Assembly: GCF_019175385.1 (NCBI RefSeq)
Contig: NC_083338.1
Span: 96,158,062 to 96,222,061, forward strand
DNA from: Lycium barbarum
Lineage: Eukaryota; Streptophyta; Magnoliopsida; Solanales; Solanaceae
DNA: 64,000 bases
Direction: 5' to 3'
The first letter of the stretch is position 1; each line of letters starts with the position of its first letter. A program made the translations under genes and the position numbers. Below the pieces are notes generated by a model. It was not told where the DNA came from, did no database searches, and worked only from the letters and a program-made list of their open reading frames with translations. Positions 9,267 through 19,778 of the stretch are shown in pieces.

Positions 9267-12200
9267 TCATGAGTCACAATCACAGTCTAATTCATTTTCT
9301 AGCTCCCTAATCAATAATTCCATGATCTTCTTATACATTGGCATATAATGATCGTTTATCATTGTCTTTGACAAACGAAGTTTACTATACAATTCTCTAG
9401 GGGTCTCATATATCCCGACACGGTCTTCCGTTGAACCATCATGATCCAGATCACTTGCCTCTGTTGATGGTATAGAAACCATATGCATTATTCTTCCAGG
9501 AGGGTAAAAATGATGGTTATCTGACACATCTGATGGAGATATTGGTGTTTGGTTTTCAGCTGCATCAGCCAGCACTTTCTCTTCTTCAGCAATTTCTTCT
9601 GCTGCGGCAGCTGCTTCTTGGGCATGGACATCAGCTTCACGCTCCTGCCTTTGTAGCTCCTTCTCTAATTCATACCACAATTCACCTTCCGTGATATCCT
9701 CTATGGCGGTCGTACCAATTGCTTTGTCCACTCCAGCAGCATCTTCCTCTTCATCCGTCTCATCTTGTCCAGATCCACTGCTTGAAGAACAATATTCGAT
9801 TTTGTTCCCGTCAGGAACACTGCTTACTTCTTCACTCACAAACGTTTCACATGTTCTCGGAGCTATAAGGGGAGCCTCAGAGAAATCATCTGGTTTGGAG
9901 TTTGCCGAAGGGGAGACGACACGGCGACGCACACCCATACAAGTCCATGATGACAAAGAGGAGCGTGTCTTGACAACTGCTTGGGCAACATCTTGGGCAC
10001 GCTTCATCACCACCTGCACACAAAGGCATAAAATCAGCTTTCCTGCCATGACAGTTAAGTACACTGGAAGTTGAGGATGTGGCAAACATAATTAACCTGA
10101 AAGTTTCATTGGCAGTATCCTATTAATTTTTTTACCTAAAATTCATCTATGAATAACAACTTATCCAGAACAATGAAGTTAGAATTACTACTGATCCAGA
10201 AAACTTGGGTTAGAATTACACAATCCATTGATTCACAAACTTAACTTTGTGCTGCATTCAATAAGGGAAATTAGTACTAATAAGTAGAAGGGGCAAAACC
10301 AGTGGAAGGCCCCAACCTCCTACCTGAGTACTGCTTGAGACGGGACGCAGAAGTGCACCTGCACCAGCAACCCTTGCTTTTGCTACAGCTATAGATGGTA
10401 GACGAGAACCAAGAGCTGTGGCAGATCGATAAATAACCTTCAAAACTCTATTGCGCTCAACTTGGTCGCGTAGATCATTCACCCAGGATGACGCCGTTAC
10501 CTGAAAATGATTAATTTGAAGTTAGAAACCATAGCAGGTCCAAGATGGGATTTTGAAGTGCATGAATGCGAGTAATGTGTCATACCTCAGAACGAAGAAC
10601 ATCTATAGAAGCAGTTGAGAAAGTAGGCACCAGATCAGAACCATTAATTATTGTAGTGATGAAGTGCTTTCCTGACTCTGCCAACTCCCACGTCATACAG
10701 GCAGCTGCACAACACTAAAACAGTAAGGACATACGAATGTAAACCACATAAAGGCATTGAAATTCATAGGAAAAGATGTAAGAGATGCTAATTTACCTAG
10801 GAGAAACTAGAAATGTATCCGATATTAAAAATTGTAGGCACGGCACAAAGAGGAAAAGAACTATACTATTATACAGCCTCAACATATCCAAAAGCATGAG
10901 AGTAGCACTATTATAACAAAGGTCATTCCATCAATTTCATAAATTCCAAAATAAAAAACAACAGAATCAACAGATCACCACACGAATAAAGATTAAATAA
11001 CTTCTGCAAATAGTTTGAGTACTAATAGAGCATAAAATGAAGTACAAAGTCTAAGCCTGGTAAAGAATTCTCTCCTCTTCCTTACTTATATAGGACACAG
11101 TCAAGTAAAGGAGATTGAAGATTTTCGCTTTTTCCCGGTCAAGGGGGATTGAATTTTTTTACTTTTTCACAAATTCCACTTGTTTTGTGCCTCGAAGAAA
11201 AGCATATCAACAAAAAGGAGATAAAAATTAGGTAGTAAGTCTCCAATTTTATTTCTAGAATGACAATTTATTTTGTGTTTGAGCACATGTCCAGCATCCA
11301 ATTAGTGGGCGGCATGAATACACGCCTAAGGGGCTCAGGACTCGTATTAGTTACAAGAGAAGTCGTTGAGAAAGGTTTAGAACAACACTTCAGTGAGCTA
11401 ATTTTCATCAACCTACTTAGTAGCTCTGTTGTCAAAGGCTCACTAAAGCTGCACTTAATAGGCTGTGCGCTTAGCACTAAAGAGGTAAGATGTGTGCCTT
11501 ATGAGTTATGACCCACGGGCTGTGTCTTGAAGAGAGCGGCACTAAACAATAGAATATTTCACCTAATTGTCTTTTTTATTCAATTCTTGTGTCTATATAA
11601 CTGTTTGGATTTATAATTATTATTCTCGAACTACAGATATATTTTCCATCTTTCACTTGATTTGCACCTGCGGTTTATTCGCAATTTGTGCTCAAAGCCC
11701 CAATAGACTTTAACCTTTTTCTTTTTTGCACTTGACCTTCAACACTGCGGCTATATAATGTCATAACTGCTCAGCAAAGCCTTCAAGTCATCTAGATGCT
11801 TCCCAGCCTTCTCTCAGGACAACACAATTTACAGAAGCAACTTTGTAATGTTCACGCTACCATCATCTTTTTGTCATAGAAGTCCAGAATTACTTTCAAT
11901 TAGTTTGTCACTTTTCCATTACTTTCTTCAGACTCTATCTTTTCTTTCATTATCATCAGATATTTTTCAGTTATATGTTAAAGGGACCAGCTCACATACG
12001 AAACAAGTAGTCTCCTAATGCACAGAAAGTTTTCTACAAAAGTTTCTCTACAAATTACACTACCTCTCTACCTTTTTATCAGGTTTCTTAAAAGTAGATA
12101 ATTGGTCCAATTCAATAACCCTTTCCTACATATTTCTTATGCTCCCAACAACTTAGATTTATATATTCACACTTTTGGAGCTAAAATAAGATATACACTG

Positions 12201-15200
12201 CGAGCTATTTTCCTCAAAGTGCTTCCTGGAAAAGAAACTAAAATATCCAATGAAGTTTCGGAGATCCCCAGACAGACAGTCAAAAACAGTTCTAGCAACA
12301 GTTTAGCTAGTACGTTTATAGATGCTCTCATCTCAAGTTTTCAATCTCATGCCATTTCAGGAAACACAATTTAACAATGTACACAGTCCCTAGTCCCTCA
12401 CTTCCAGTTTGCAGTAATATGTAGTTTTACCATGATCACTTCAAAGTAAGACCTCAGAACTATGGATGAAGAACTTCGGACGTTCAAAACCTGGCAAATA
12501 CTGAATTGACCACAGTACACTCAGATAATTGAGATGTCTTTTCAGAGTTCACCAGTTTTACTAGTCTGTTCCTTTCTCATTCTAAAGTAGTACCTTTCTT
12601 GAGATCTACCTACAGGTGTTGTCTATATTTTACAAAATTAAACTTAAAAGCTAGTGACATGAAATTAAAAACAATTCAAGATAGAAACATCGGCATTTCT
12701 AGAAAACAAAATACGGTAAGCTGTTCAACTTTCTTAATTCAGGGTTCAACTAATTGAGCATGAATTTCGATTTTTTGGGCATGAATTTCGATTTTTTGGT
12801 TTTAGCTTCACAATTTCTAGATAACATAGATCTGCTGAAGGTAGCATCATAGACTGAAATATTGGTCTTATAGATACATCATAAACTCAATTTTGTGAAG
12901 AGATGTTGAAATAGATGAAAAAATATCTTTATGAAATATTGGTCTTATAGATACATCATAAAACCCAATTTTGTGAAGAGATGTAGAAATAGATGAAAAA
13001 GCATCTTTATGATAAATATTAGGACTCAATTGGAAAGAGTCACTAAAGTAGAAAACTTTCAGAAACTCCACTTTAATGTAGCACTAAATGGTCCTAAATC
13101 AACAAGGGAAAATGCGATGGCTTCTAATTTCACTTAAAGATTCACTAAACAATTTGGAAAGAAGGCATGGATGAGAATGTCCTATTTTCCTCCTTGTCAC
13201 CTACAATTCTCATTTACCAGGTACTGATATACAACATGCAACCATAAAAGGAGGGAAAGTAAACCTTCTGACTTTTAAACAGAGATCTGCAACTGCAGCA
13301 GAAAAACACACCTGGTGCAAAAGTGACACAGGTGCTTGAGGAAAGTTCTTTTTGCTCTCGAAGGATATAGGTCAGAAGTGCAGCCGTACCGCCACCAAGT
13401 GAATGCCCAACGATCTGAAGTTCAAAACCATCATTACAACTTTGATATTAAGCACAAGAAAAACAAACTGGAATTATGTGTTCATCTGCAGCAAATCACT
13501 TAAATAACCTGACTTTTGAAAGTATGTTAAGATTACATATCCACTGAAGACTCGCCATTATATTAATATTTACAGGAATGTCGTAAAAGTTTACACGGCA
13601 CCACCAAAGTTAATGATTACTTTTTCTTTTAAAGTAAAGTAATGATTTCTTACAGGCCATCTGCATGATAATCTCAGTGACTCAACCTTAGCCCCAAGGA
13701 TATGAAATGCAACAAGAACGAAAGAAACACATGACTATGAAATTAATGTATGTCAAAAGAATAGAAGAAATGTAGAAGGTGACCTTCTGACTTGCTCTTT
13801 AGAGGACAACAGAAACCGGTACCGCAAAATTTAAGATCAACCCTTAGAACAACAGGAAGGAGATGCAAGCCACAGTATAGATCAATAACGTAACATGGTA
13901 GCAGAAATATCCAAATGAAAGCAAATCCCATGACACATCAATGACAATCATCACGTTAACAGTAATTAGAAAGGTTGATCAACAATCATTACTTGTTAAA
14001 TCTTCCAATTTTATCATGTCTGACAGCTTTCAGTCTAAACAAGGTAGTGAACGGAAAAACACATCAAAACACCTTCAATCTCCATATGCGACAAAGAAGA
14101 AAAAGGATAAGAACCAACAAGAAGCAACGATGTGAATTCTAAATTTTACCTTTATCTCATACTCAGGATTTTCCTCTAGAGCTTTTACCAAGAAAGGCAT
14201 ACTAAGCTTGGCAATCCACCGAGCAGCAGCAACCATCCCACAATGTGCGTATCCCAAAACAAGATTGCTAATCCCACCATCATTTAAAACTGAATGGTGA
14301 AAAGGTACAACAGCGCCTGTTGCTGCAGTCAGGGTATCTTTGATGCTATGAGTGCCCCGAATTAGAAGGAGGAAACAGTTTAAATTTTTGTCTCTTATAA
14401 TTGTAAAGGCAGGCTTAAGAAGCTGCAAACAAAAATTTTGAACAACTTAGTTCACGACAATCAGAACACTATTATGAATTTGTGAAATAAATCCAAATAG
14501 CAGGTAGTGGTAAGACAAATACATACTCCTGCTTTAGGTTTCTGAAGGAGGACGTCTTCTTGAGAGTAGCCAGCAGACTCCAAGAATACAGGAAATGGCT
14601 TCTTTGAGAAAAGCATACAAAGGGTCACCAATCTTAAGTAATGATACAATTGAGCTATAATCTCATCACCCTTTAGTTGCACACAGCTTTCCCCAGCATA
14701 TACACTTGCAACTGCTGCATTTCCCTTCAAGATCATAAATACATATGAAATACAGGTATAATTCAAGCATGAAAAACACAGATATAGAACATGCTGGAGC
14801 TACTGTATCCATGAACTTGTATTGAGATAATGCATTTATAAACAACAATTTCTCGCTCGACCTGCGAATAGCATCAAGAGTCTTGGGACTGAATTTCAAG
14901 GCACAAGAGGTGCAGCATCAAGAATTTCTTCGATGAAAAGGATGATGCACGAATATCAGTAGAAGGCAAAACCATATAACTCCATAGAAAAATAATACTC
15001 CCTCTGTCCCAATTTATGTGGCACCAACAACAACAAAAAACCCCGTGTAATCCCACAAGTGGGGTCTGGGGAGGGTAGTGTGTATGCAAACCTTACCCCT
15101 ACCTTTGTGGAGTAGAGAGGTTGTTTCCGGTAGACCCTTGGCTCAAGCAAAGAAAAGGATCTTGGTCTATTTAAAAAAAAAAAAATATATATATATATAT

Positions 15201-16185
15201 ATATAGCAAAAGATTGCAACAGGAAATCATTCAGATAATACATAACTATATCAGAAATTAGTTCATTCACATCAGGCTACATCACATCAACTTCCATCCA
15301 CCAAGCTGTAAACACATTTCGTGTTACAAAAGATTCCAACTTTACAAACTCAACACCTAACATCAATCAATCAACTATCCCTTACTCCCAATCAAGTTGA
15401 GACGGACTAGCTGAATCATCTATATCCACTCGGCACTATCCGCGCATATCTCATTGGAAACACTGGTAAATAAAATAATTTTTCCATTCTAATAATGGTA
15501 AATAACTGCACGTTGTGGGATTCACTGGGTATGTTATTGTTGTAACTGCACAAAAAGATTCCAACTTTAGGAGCTCAACAATTAATAATCAATCAACTAC
15601 ATTTTCAATCCTAACCAGTCCAGAATCAGCTATATAAATCTCTACAACAATTCATTCCAAATATTGGTAAATAATTCAACAATCATTCCATCCACAAAAG
15701 TATCAAATGCTCCCTCCGTCCAAAAAAGAGATCTCTTTCTATATTTAGTAAGTTAAACAATTCAAACATCCTACATAACAAGTTTATAACGACAAGATTC
15801 AAAGAAACAATTTAGCACATTATAACACATGTTGGACCAGGGGATTCAAAAGTATCTCTTTATTTCTTAAACTCGATGGCGAGTAATACATTACCTGTCT
15901 ACGAATAAGGTAATTGATCCCGAAAGCCAAGTCACCAATAGGCCATTTCCCGAGTGTTTCGGAATAAGTAAACCTTAAAGTTTCACACAGGGTTGAAATA
16001 GTTTCGAGCCACGTGGCAGGAGCTTGAGCTGGCCTCCGTGATAATCTCCGTTTAACAGATCTACTACTCGTGTAATCTCCGCTTTCTTCATCATCTCCTT
16101 CCTTCCCCGCCGTTAATCGCCGACTCAACACGTAGTATAACAACACCACCACACCCGCCGCCGTCGCCACCGTCGTCGCCGCCAT
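9267..16185 (-). CDS. Class 3 mono/diacylglycerol lipase (635 aa, 7 exons)
   Basis: Seven exons: 16185-15895, 14724-14527, 14422-14150, 13414-13312, 10704-10586, 10500-10324 and 10013-9267. All introns are GT-AG and all phases agree. The ATG at 16185 is the only in-frame one before the conserved region. The protein has a membrane-anchor-like helix (residues about 6-20), a mono/diacylglycerol lipase N-terminal region (WLETISTLCETLRFTYSETLGKWPIGDL), and an alpha/beta-hydrolase core with LLLIRGTHS. It has the nucleophile elbow GHSLGGG (Ser259), a likely Asp312 (NGSDLVP), and a late PPGRIMHMV with a likely His564. An acidic, Glu/Ala-rich coiled region (about 480-540) precedes that histidine. The length and architecture match plant sn-1-specific diacylglycerol-lipase-like proteins, which hydrolyse acyl esters at membranes. 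The exact substrate is unknown. Intron 4 (2.6 kb) and intron 1 (1.2 kb) hold repeats. No lesion was seen. Confidence 0.93.
12855..13008. repeat. 77-bp tandem duplication in lipase intron 4
   Basis: TGAAATATTGGTCTTATAGA begins at 12855 and again at 12932, and the two 77-bp units are nearly identical. Just upstream (about 12758-12800) a 20-bp unit, GCATGAATTTCGATTTTTTG, is also doubled. Both lie well inside intron 4 and should be removed on splicing. Confidence 0.8.
15025..15152 (-). mobile_element. Solanaceae-type SINE fragment in lipase intron 1
   Basis: The block contains AATCCCACAAGTGGGGTCTG, GGGAGGGTAGTGTG, CTTACCCCTACCTTTG and GAGAGGTTGTTTCCGGTAGA. It is flanked on the left by CAACAACAAC, i.e. 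a (TTG)n tail on the minus strand, as in tobacco TS-type SINEs. The 5' tRNA-like head is missing. It adjoins a Stowaway-like end (CTCCCTCTGTCCCAATTTAT, from about 14999). Family assignment is from memory of nightshade repeats. Confidence 0.6.
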
Positions 16186-16618
16186 CAAAATAACCCTAAA
16201 TTAATCTTTCTTACTGTACACCTAATCGACGATGCGAATTTTCCGTGAAAACAAACAGAAACGTGTATAAGGTTATGATGTCACTACCTCACTGTACACC
16301 TAATTTGCCACTGGCTATATGAATTTGAGGAATTTTGTATAAATTAAAATCGGATTTGGAAAAATTGGGGTGTTTGGTGAGATTGAATAGAGGAAGAGGT
16401 GAATGAATTATAGTTTACATGTATATTATTATATATATATGATTTGGCGAAGTGTTGATGAATGTGCGTAGATAGAGACATAGACATTATAGACACGCTT
16501 TCGCCAAAAAGGAGTTTGACGGAGACGGTAATATATGCTAAAACGGAGTTTAGCTTTGCGGTTAAGTCAAATGACACTCTTGCCCTTTCCCTAAGTCCAC
16601 TGTGATTTTGATAACTTA
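16186..16618. other. Upstream region of the lipase gene
   Basis: About 430 bp separate the lipase ATG from the first MITE. Possible minus-strand TATA elements are TTTATACAAAA near 16340 and an ATATATATATAA run near 16425-16441, but neither is decisive. A CACTGTACACCTAAT word is duplicated near 16212 and 16290. No coding frame is convincing. Confidence 0.4.
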
Positions 16619-16881
16619 GAGCCTGTTTGGATTGGCTTATGCATATAAGCTGCAAACAGCTTATAAGCTAAAAAAAATAAGTTGAGGTAGTCTAACTTAT
16701 TTTTTTTGGCTTATAAGCTGTTTTCAGCTTATAAGCTGCTTTAGATAAGCTAAGTCAAATGGGCCCAATTATTTTTTGGAGCTTATTTTAAGCACAAAAT
16801 GACTTTAAGCTGGCCAGCCAAACACTAAAAAAAAACTGAAAACAGCTTATAAGCAACTTATAAGCCAATCCAAACGGGCTC
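16619..16881. mobile_element. Tourist-like (PIF/Harbinger) MITE, copy 1
   Basis: Terminal inverted repeats GAGCCTGTTTGGATTGGCTT and AAGCCAATCCAAACGGGCTC bound 263 bp of internally palindromic sequence built from CAGCTTATAAGC words. It is flanked by TTA at 16616-16618 and 16882-16884, the 3-bp duplication expected for PIF/Harbinger. It sits about 435 bp upstream of the lipase start. Related copies are at 46126-46296 and 54190-54418. Confidence 0.85.
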
Positions 16882-16910
16882 TTATACGTCTGCACAATAA
16901 AATAGTGAAG

Positions 16911-17130
16911 TCCCTCCGTTCCGACCACTTTCTTTTTTAGGCCGTTTAAAAAGGGTTTGTCCGCGATTCAAATATCATACGTGTCAAGTTTATAATCATA
17001 AAATTCAAAAGATATTTTAAGATATTATATTATATATTTTTAATTTAGGATGACATGATCCGAACTATCTTTTTATTTCTTAAATTTCATATCGAGTCAA
17101 ACTAATACACTTAAATTGGCACGAAGTGAG
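16911..17130. mobile_element. Stowaway-like MITE, degenerate
   Basis: The left end TCCCTCCGTTCCGACCACTT resembles the Stowaway terminal consensus CTCCCTCCGTYCC. The right end GGCACGAAGTGAGTA is its degenerate inverse. Internal matches such as ATTTCATATCGAGTCAAACT also fit this nightshade MITE group. Direct flanking TA dinucleotides cannot be fixed with confidence. Confidence 0.5.
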
Positions 17131-17136
17131 TAGATT

Positions 17137-17367
17137 CTCCCTTTGTTTCAATTTATTTGTCTAAGTTTGAATTGACATGGAATATAAAAAGTAAATAAAA
17201 ATTTTAAATCTTGTGGTTGTTAATCAAAGATATGTAGAATGTACTAAAATACTCTTTCATCGTGAGATCTTAAACATGTCATATGAAAAATTAAAATTAA
17301 AGCATTAGTAAAAAAAAAATTAACGAAAAAAAAGGAAAGTAAGACAAATAAATTGAAACAAAGTGAG
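17137..17367. mobile_element. Stowaway-like MITE (231 bp)
   Basis: The 5' end CTCCCTTTGTTTCAATTTAT and the 3' end ATAAATTGAAACAAAGTGAG are inverted with one mismatch and extend about 25 bp. No coding capacity. It lies next to another Stowaway-like unit. Confidence 0.75.
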
Positions 17368-17432
17368 TAGTGCATTATAAAATCGAAAAAAGATAAAAAC
17401 ATATATACCTAAATTATTAGAAATAAAATAAC

Positions 17433-17901
17433 GGCTTAATGCATATGCAGCCCCCTAAACTTGCTTCTTTTTTTTATTTTGACACCTCAACTAAGTGTTG
17501 TTCCTATTGAACCCCTGAACTTGTCCCAAGTATGTCTATCAAACCCCCTAAATTGGATTTTTATTAGAAGCAGAAATTAAATTAGGCAAATGAAGGTGGA
17601 GTAATTTTTTGACATGTTAGGTCATGGATGTGTCGGTTTTTGTTCTTTCACTACAAGCTTAATTAAGAGCTACTCTTTTTTCCCCTCTAAATTACTGTTA
17701 ATCTTAGCTAAAAGATGGCATAATTAAATTAGAATATATATTAGCATGTTCTTACAGTAAAGATGGAATATTATGTAAGTCAGATTGTGTTTGATAGACA
17801 CATTTGAGGATGAGTTCAAGGGTTCAATATGAACAACATTTAGTTGAGGTGCCAAAATAGAAAAAAATAGACAAGTTTAGGGGCCGCATATGCATTAAGC
17901 C
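17433..17901. mobile_element. Mutator-like nonautonomous element with 9-bp duplication
   Basis: The left TIR GGCTTAATGCATATGCAGCC and right TIR GGCCGCATATGCATTAAGCC are inverted, and similarity runs further inward (CCCTAAACTTG / CAAGTTTAGGGG). The flanks are TAAAATAAC (17424-17432) and TAAAATAAT (17902-17910), a 9-bp duplication with one mismatch, as expected for Mutator-like elements. Length 469 bp, no transposase. Confidence 0.8.
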
Positions 17902-18287
17902 TAAAATAATTATACCCTTTAGTTTGATTATGGTCCTCCAAAAGCCTCAACACTTATCCATGACTCACTTTTACCCCTCAAAATTAGTAGACTCCATGTC
18001 AGATTAAAACCCACAAATAACAATTTCTCTTTGCTGAGTTGGAAAAAAAACGCACCGTAGTTTCGTCTACCTTTGTCAAAATCTCCATCGCACCATTTCT
18101 TCAAATTTTGCAGCTTGAGAAAAATTCCTCACGCGCCAAAAAAATCTCATCCACCATAACTCCAGTCTACTATTTTTTCAAGTTATTTTTGGTTAACATG
18201 GAGTCCGTTAGTAAAGAAGAAAATTATGAGTAATGGATTAACAATGAGGACTATTTTCAAAATCAAACAGAGGGTATAATTATTTTA
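17902..18287. mobile_element. Long-TIR nonautonomous element abutting the previous one
   Basis: The left end TAAAATAATTATACCCTTTA and the right end CAGAGGGTATAATTATTTTA are inverted over about 26 bp, and the inner parts (GGTCCTCCAAAAG versus AATGAGGACTATTTT) also correspond. The neighbouring Mutator-like element inserted at its left terminus, so part of this TIR now doubles as that element's target-site copy. Its own duplication was not found. Confidence 0.5.
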
Positions 18288-18826
18288 TTTTCAATAGTTG
18301 AGAGGTAATTTTAATCCTTTGTCTTTAGTAGAATAATATGATACTATGTGTTAAATCAAATTATTTACTATTTGTGTATTACCAGCCCATGTTTATACTA
18401 CAGGTGAATTATATATAAAAACTCAAATTCTTTCAATGTTAGGCCAATTAAAATGTTTGTTTTTCTCAGTTTTTAGTCCTTAAATTATTTTTATAATACT
18501 TAATTAGAATAGTATGGCAATTAATATAACCTATTCAAATTTGTTTGAAACTGAAAAGTTGTCATTGTTATTGAAACCAAAGTATGAAATAAGAATAGAA
18601 CATGAAACAAAAATTAGTTATCAAGAAATAAATTGTGTCTTAGATTGTTTTTTCGCATGTAAACCATATTTTGCAAATGAAAATAACTTGAAGAGAATTA
18701 GGTACACATCAAAAGTTAAAATGATAAACATATAAAGGGTAACGTTATAAGGTACCAGCTCTGTTCTTTTAATGATAACTTGAAAGAAAATGTTATTGTC
18801 TACTCAATTTAATGATATTCTAGATA

Positions 18827-19778
18827 GGCCAAATACATAAATAGCCCCTTAACTTGTGAAAATTTCATTTTAACACCTCAAACTAGGGGCTTGACCTATT
18901 GGACACCTCACTTATATTCAAAATATGTCAATTCAACACACCTTGGTGACATGGCATGTTCGGTGTAATCTAACCAAGATTGAGCGCGTAAACTTGAGGA
19001 AAAGCTGAATTTCACCGTGAGGTTTTGGATTTCGCCGGAAAAATGCATTTCCAGTCTTCTTCTCCACAATTCCGGCCAAATTCTCTCAACTGGATGATTG
19101 AAATGACATGGTTTTCATAAAGTGGTTGTTAAGATGTTAATAAATAAGATAAATAATTGCTTTTCGAACAACATAACCGGAATGGCCATATCTTCCAGTT
19201 CGAAGCTTGTCAGAGAAAATGATTTTAAGATTCAAAAAGGTTCCATTACTAGACTTCGTTAATTGATGATGGAGCTTAAGTTTATATAGTTCACATTGTT
19301 CTAAGGATGGTCGTAAGTGCCATTTTTTCATATGACCAGTTCGCCGGCGAAAGGATTTTTCAGTTTGAAAGACCATTCCATGGTCCAAAAGGGCTAAACT
19401 TTTGCAGAGGCTATGTCTGGCAATTGTTAGATATTGTTTTAACAGTCGAAAAAAATTCTTTAGACTGTACAGATTTGGGACACTGCCGGAGAGGAGGAGC
19501 TTTGCCGGAGTTATTCTCCGGTCAACTCATTTTCTTTTTTTCTTCCCTTCCCTTCTCTTAAGGTTTTGAGTTTTATTTCTATGTTGACGTGTCTTTTTGT
19601 CGTTGGATGCTTTCCCCACGTCATAGCAAGTGATGTTCACGCATTTTGTGTTTCTTTAAGATTGTGAAATATGTGTTCAATTGACACATTTTAAACATAA
19701 ATGAGGTGTTCAGTTGGTTGTTGAGGTACCTAAATAAAATATTCAGACAAATTAAAGGGGCTGCCTATGTATTTGGCC
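18827..19778. mobile_element. Mutator-like nonautonomous element, exact 9-bp duplication
   Basis: The ends are GGCCAAATACATAAATAGCC and GGCTGCCTATGTATTTGGCC, inverted and continuing inwards (CCCTTAACTTG / CAAATTAAAGGGG). The 9-bp direct repeat TTCTAGATA flanks it exactly at 18818-18826 and 19779-19787. The 952-bp interior has no transposase. It carries CG-richer blocks (TTTCGCCGGAAAA, GCCGGAGTTATTCTCCGG) that could be captured host sequence, but no protein match was recognised. Confidence 0.88.

Noticed and set aside
9691..10074. 127-codon plus-strand frame
   Set aside because: Lies opposite the last lipase exon. The minus strand has the conserved protein and splice sites.
14956..15270. Minus-strand frames in lipase intron 1
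   Set aside because: They run through a SINE, a Stowaway end and an (AT)n run. The real exons on each side join in phase without them.
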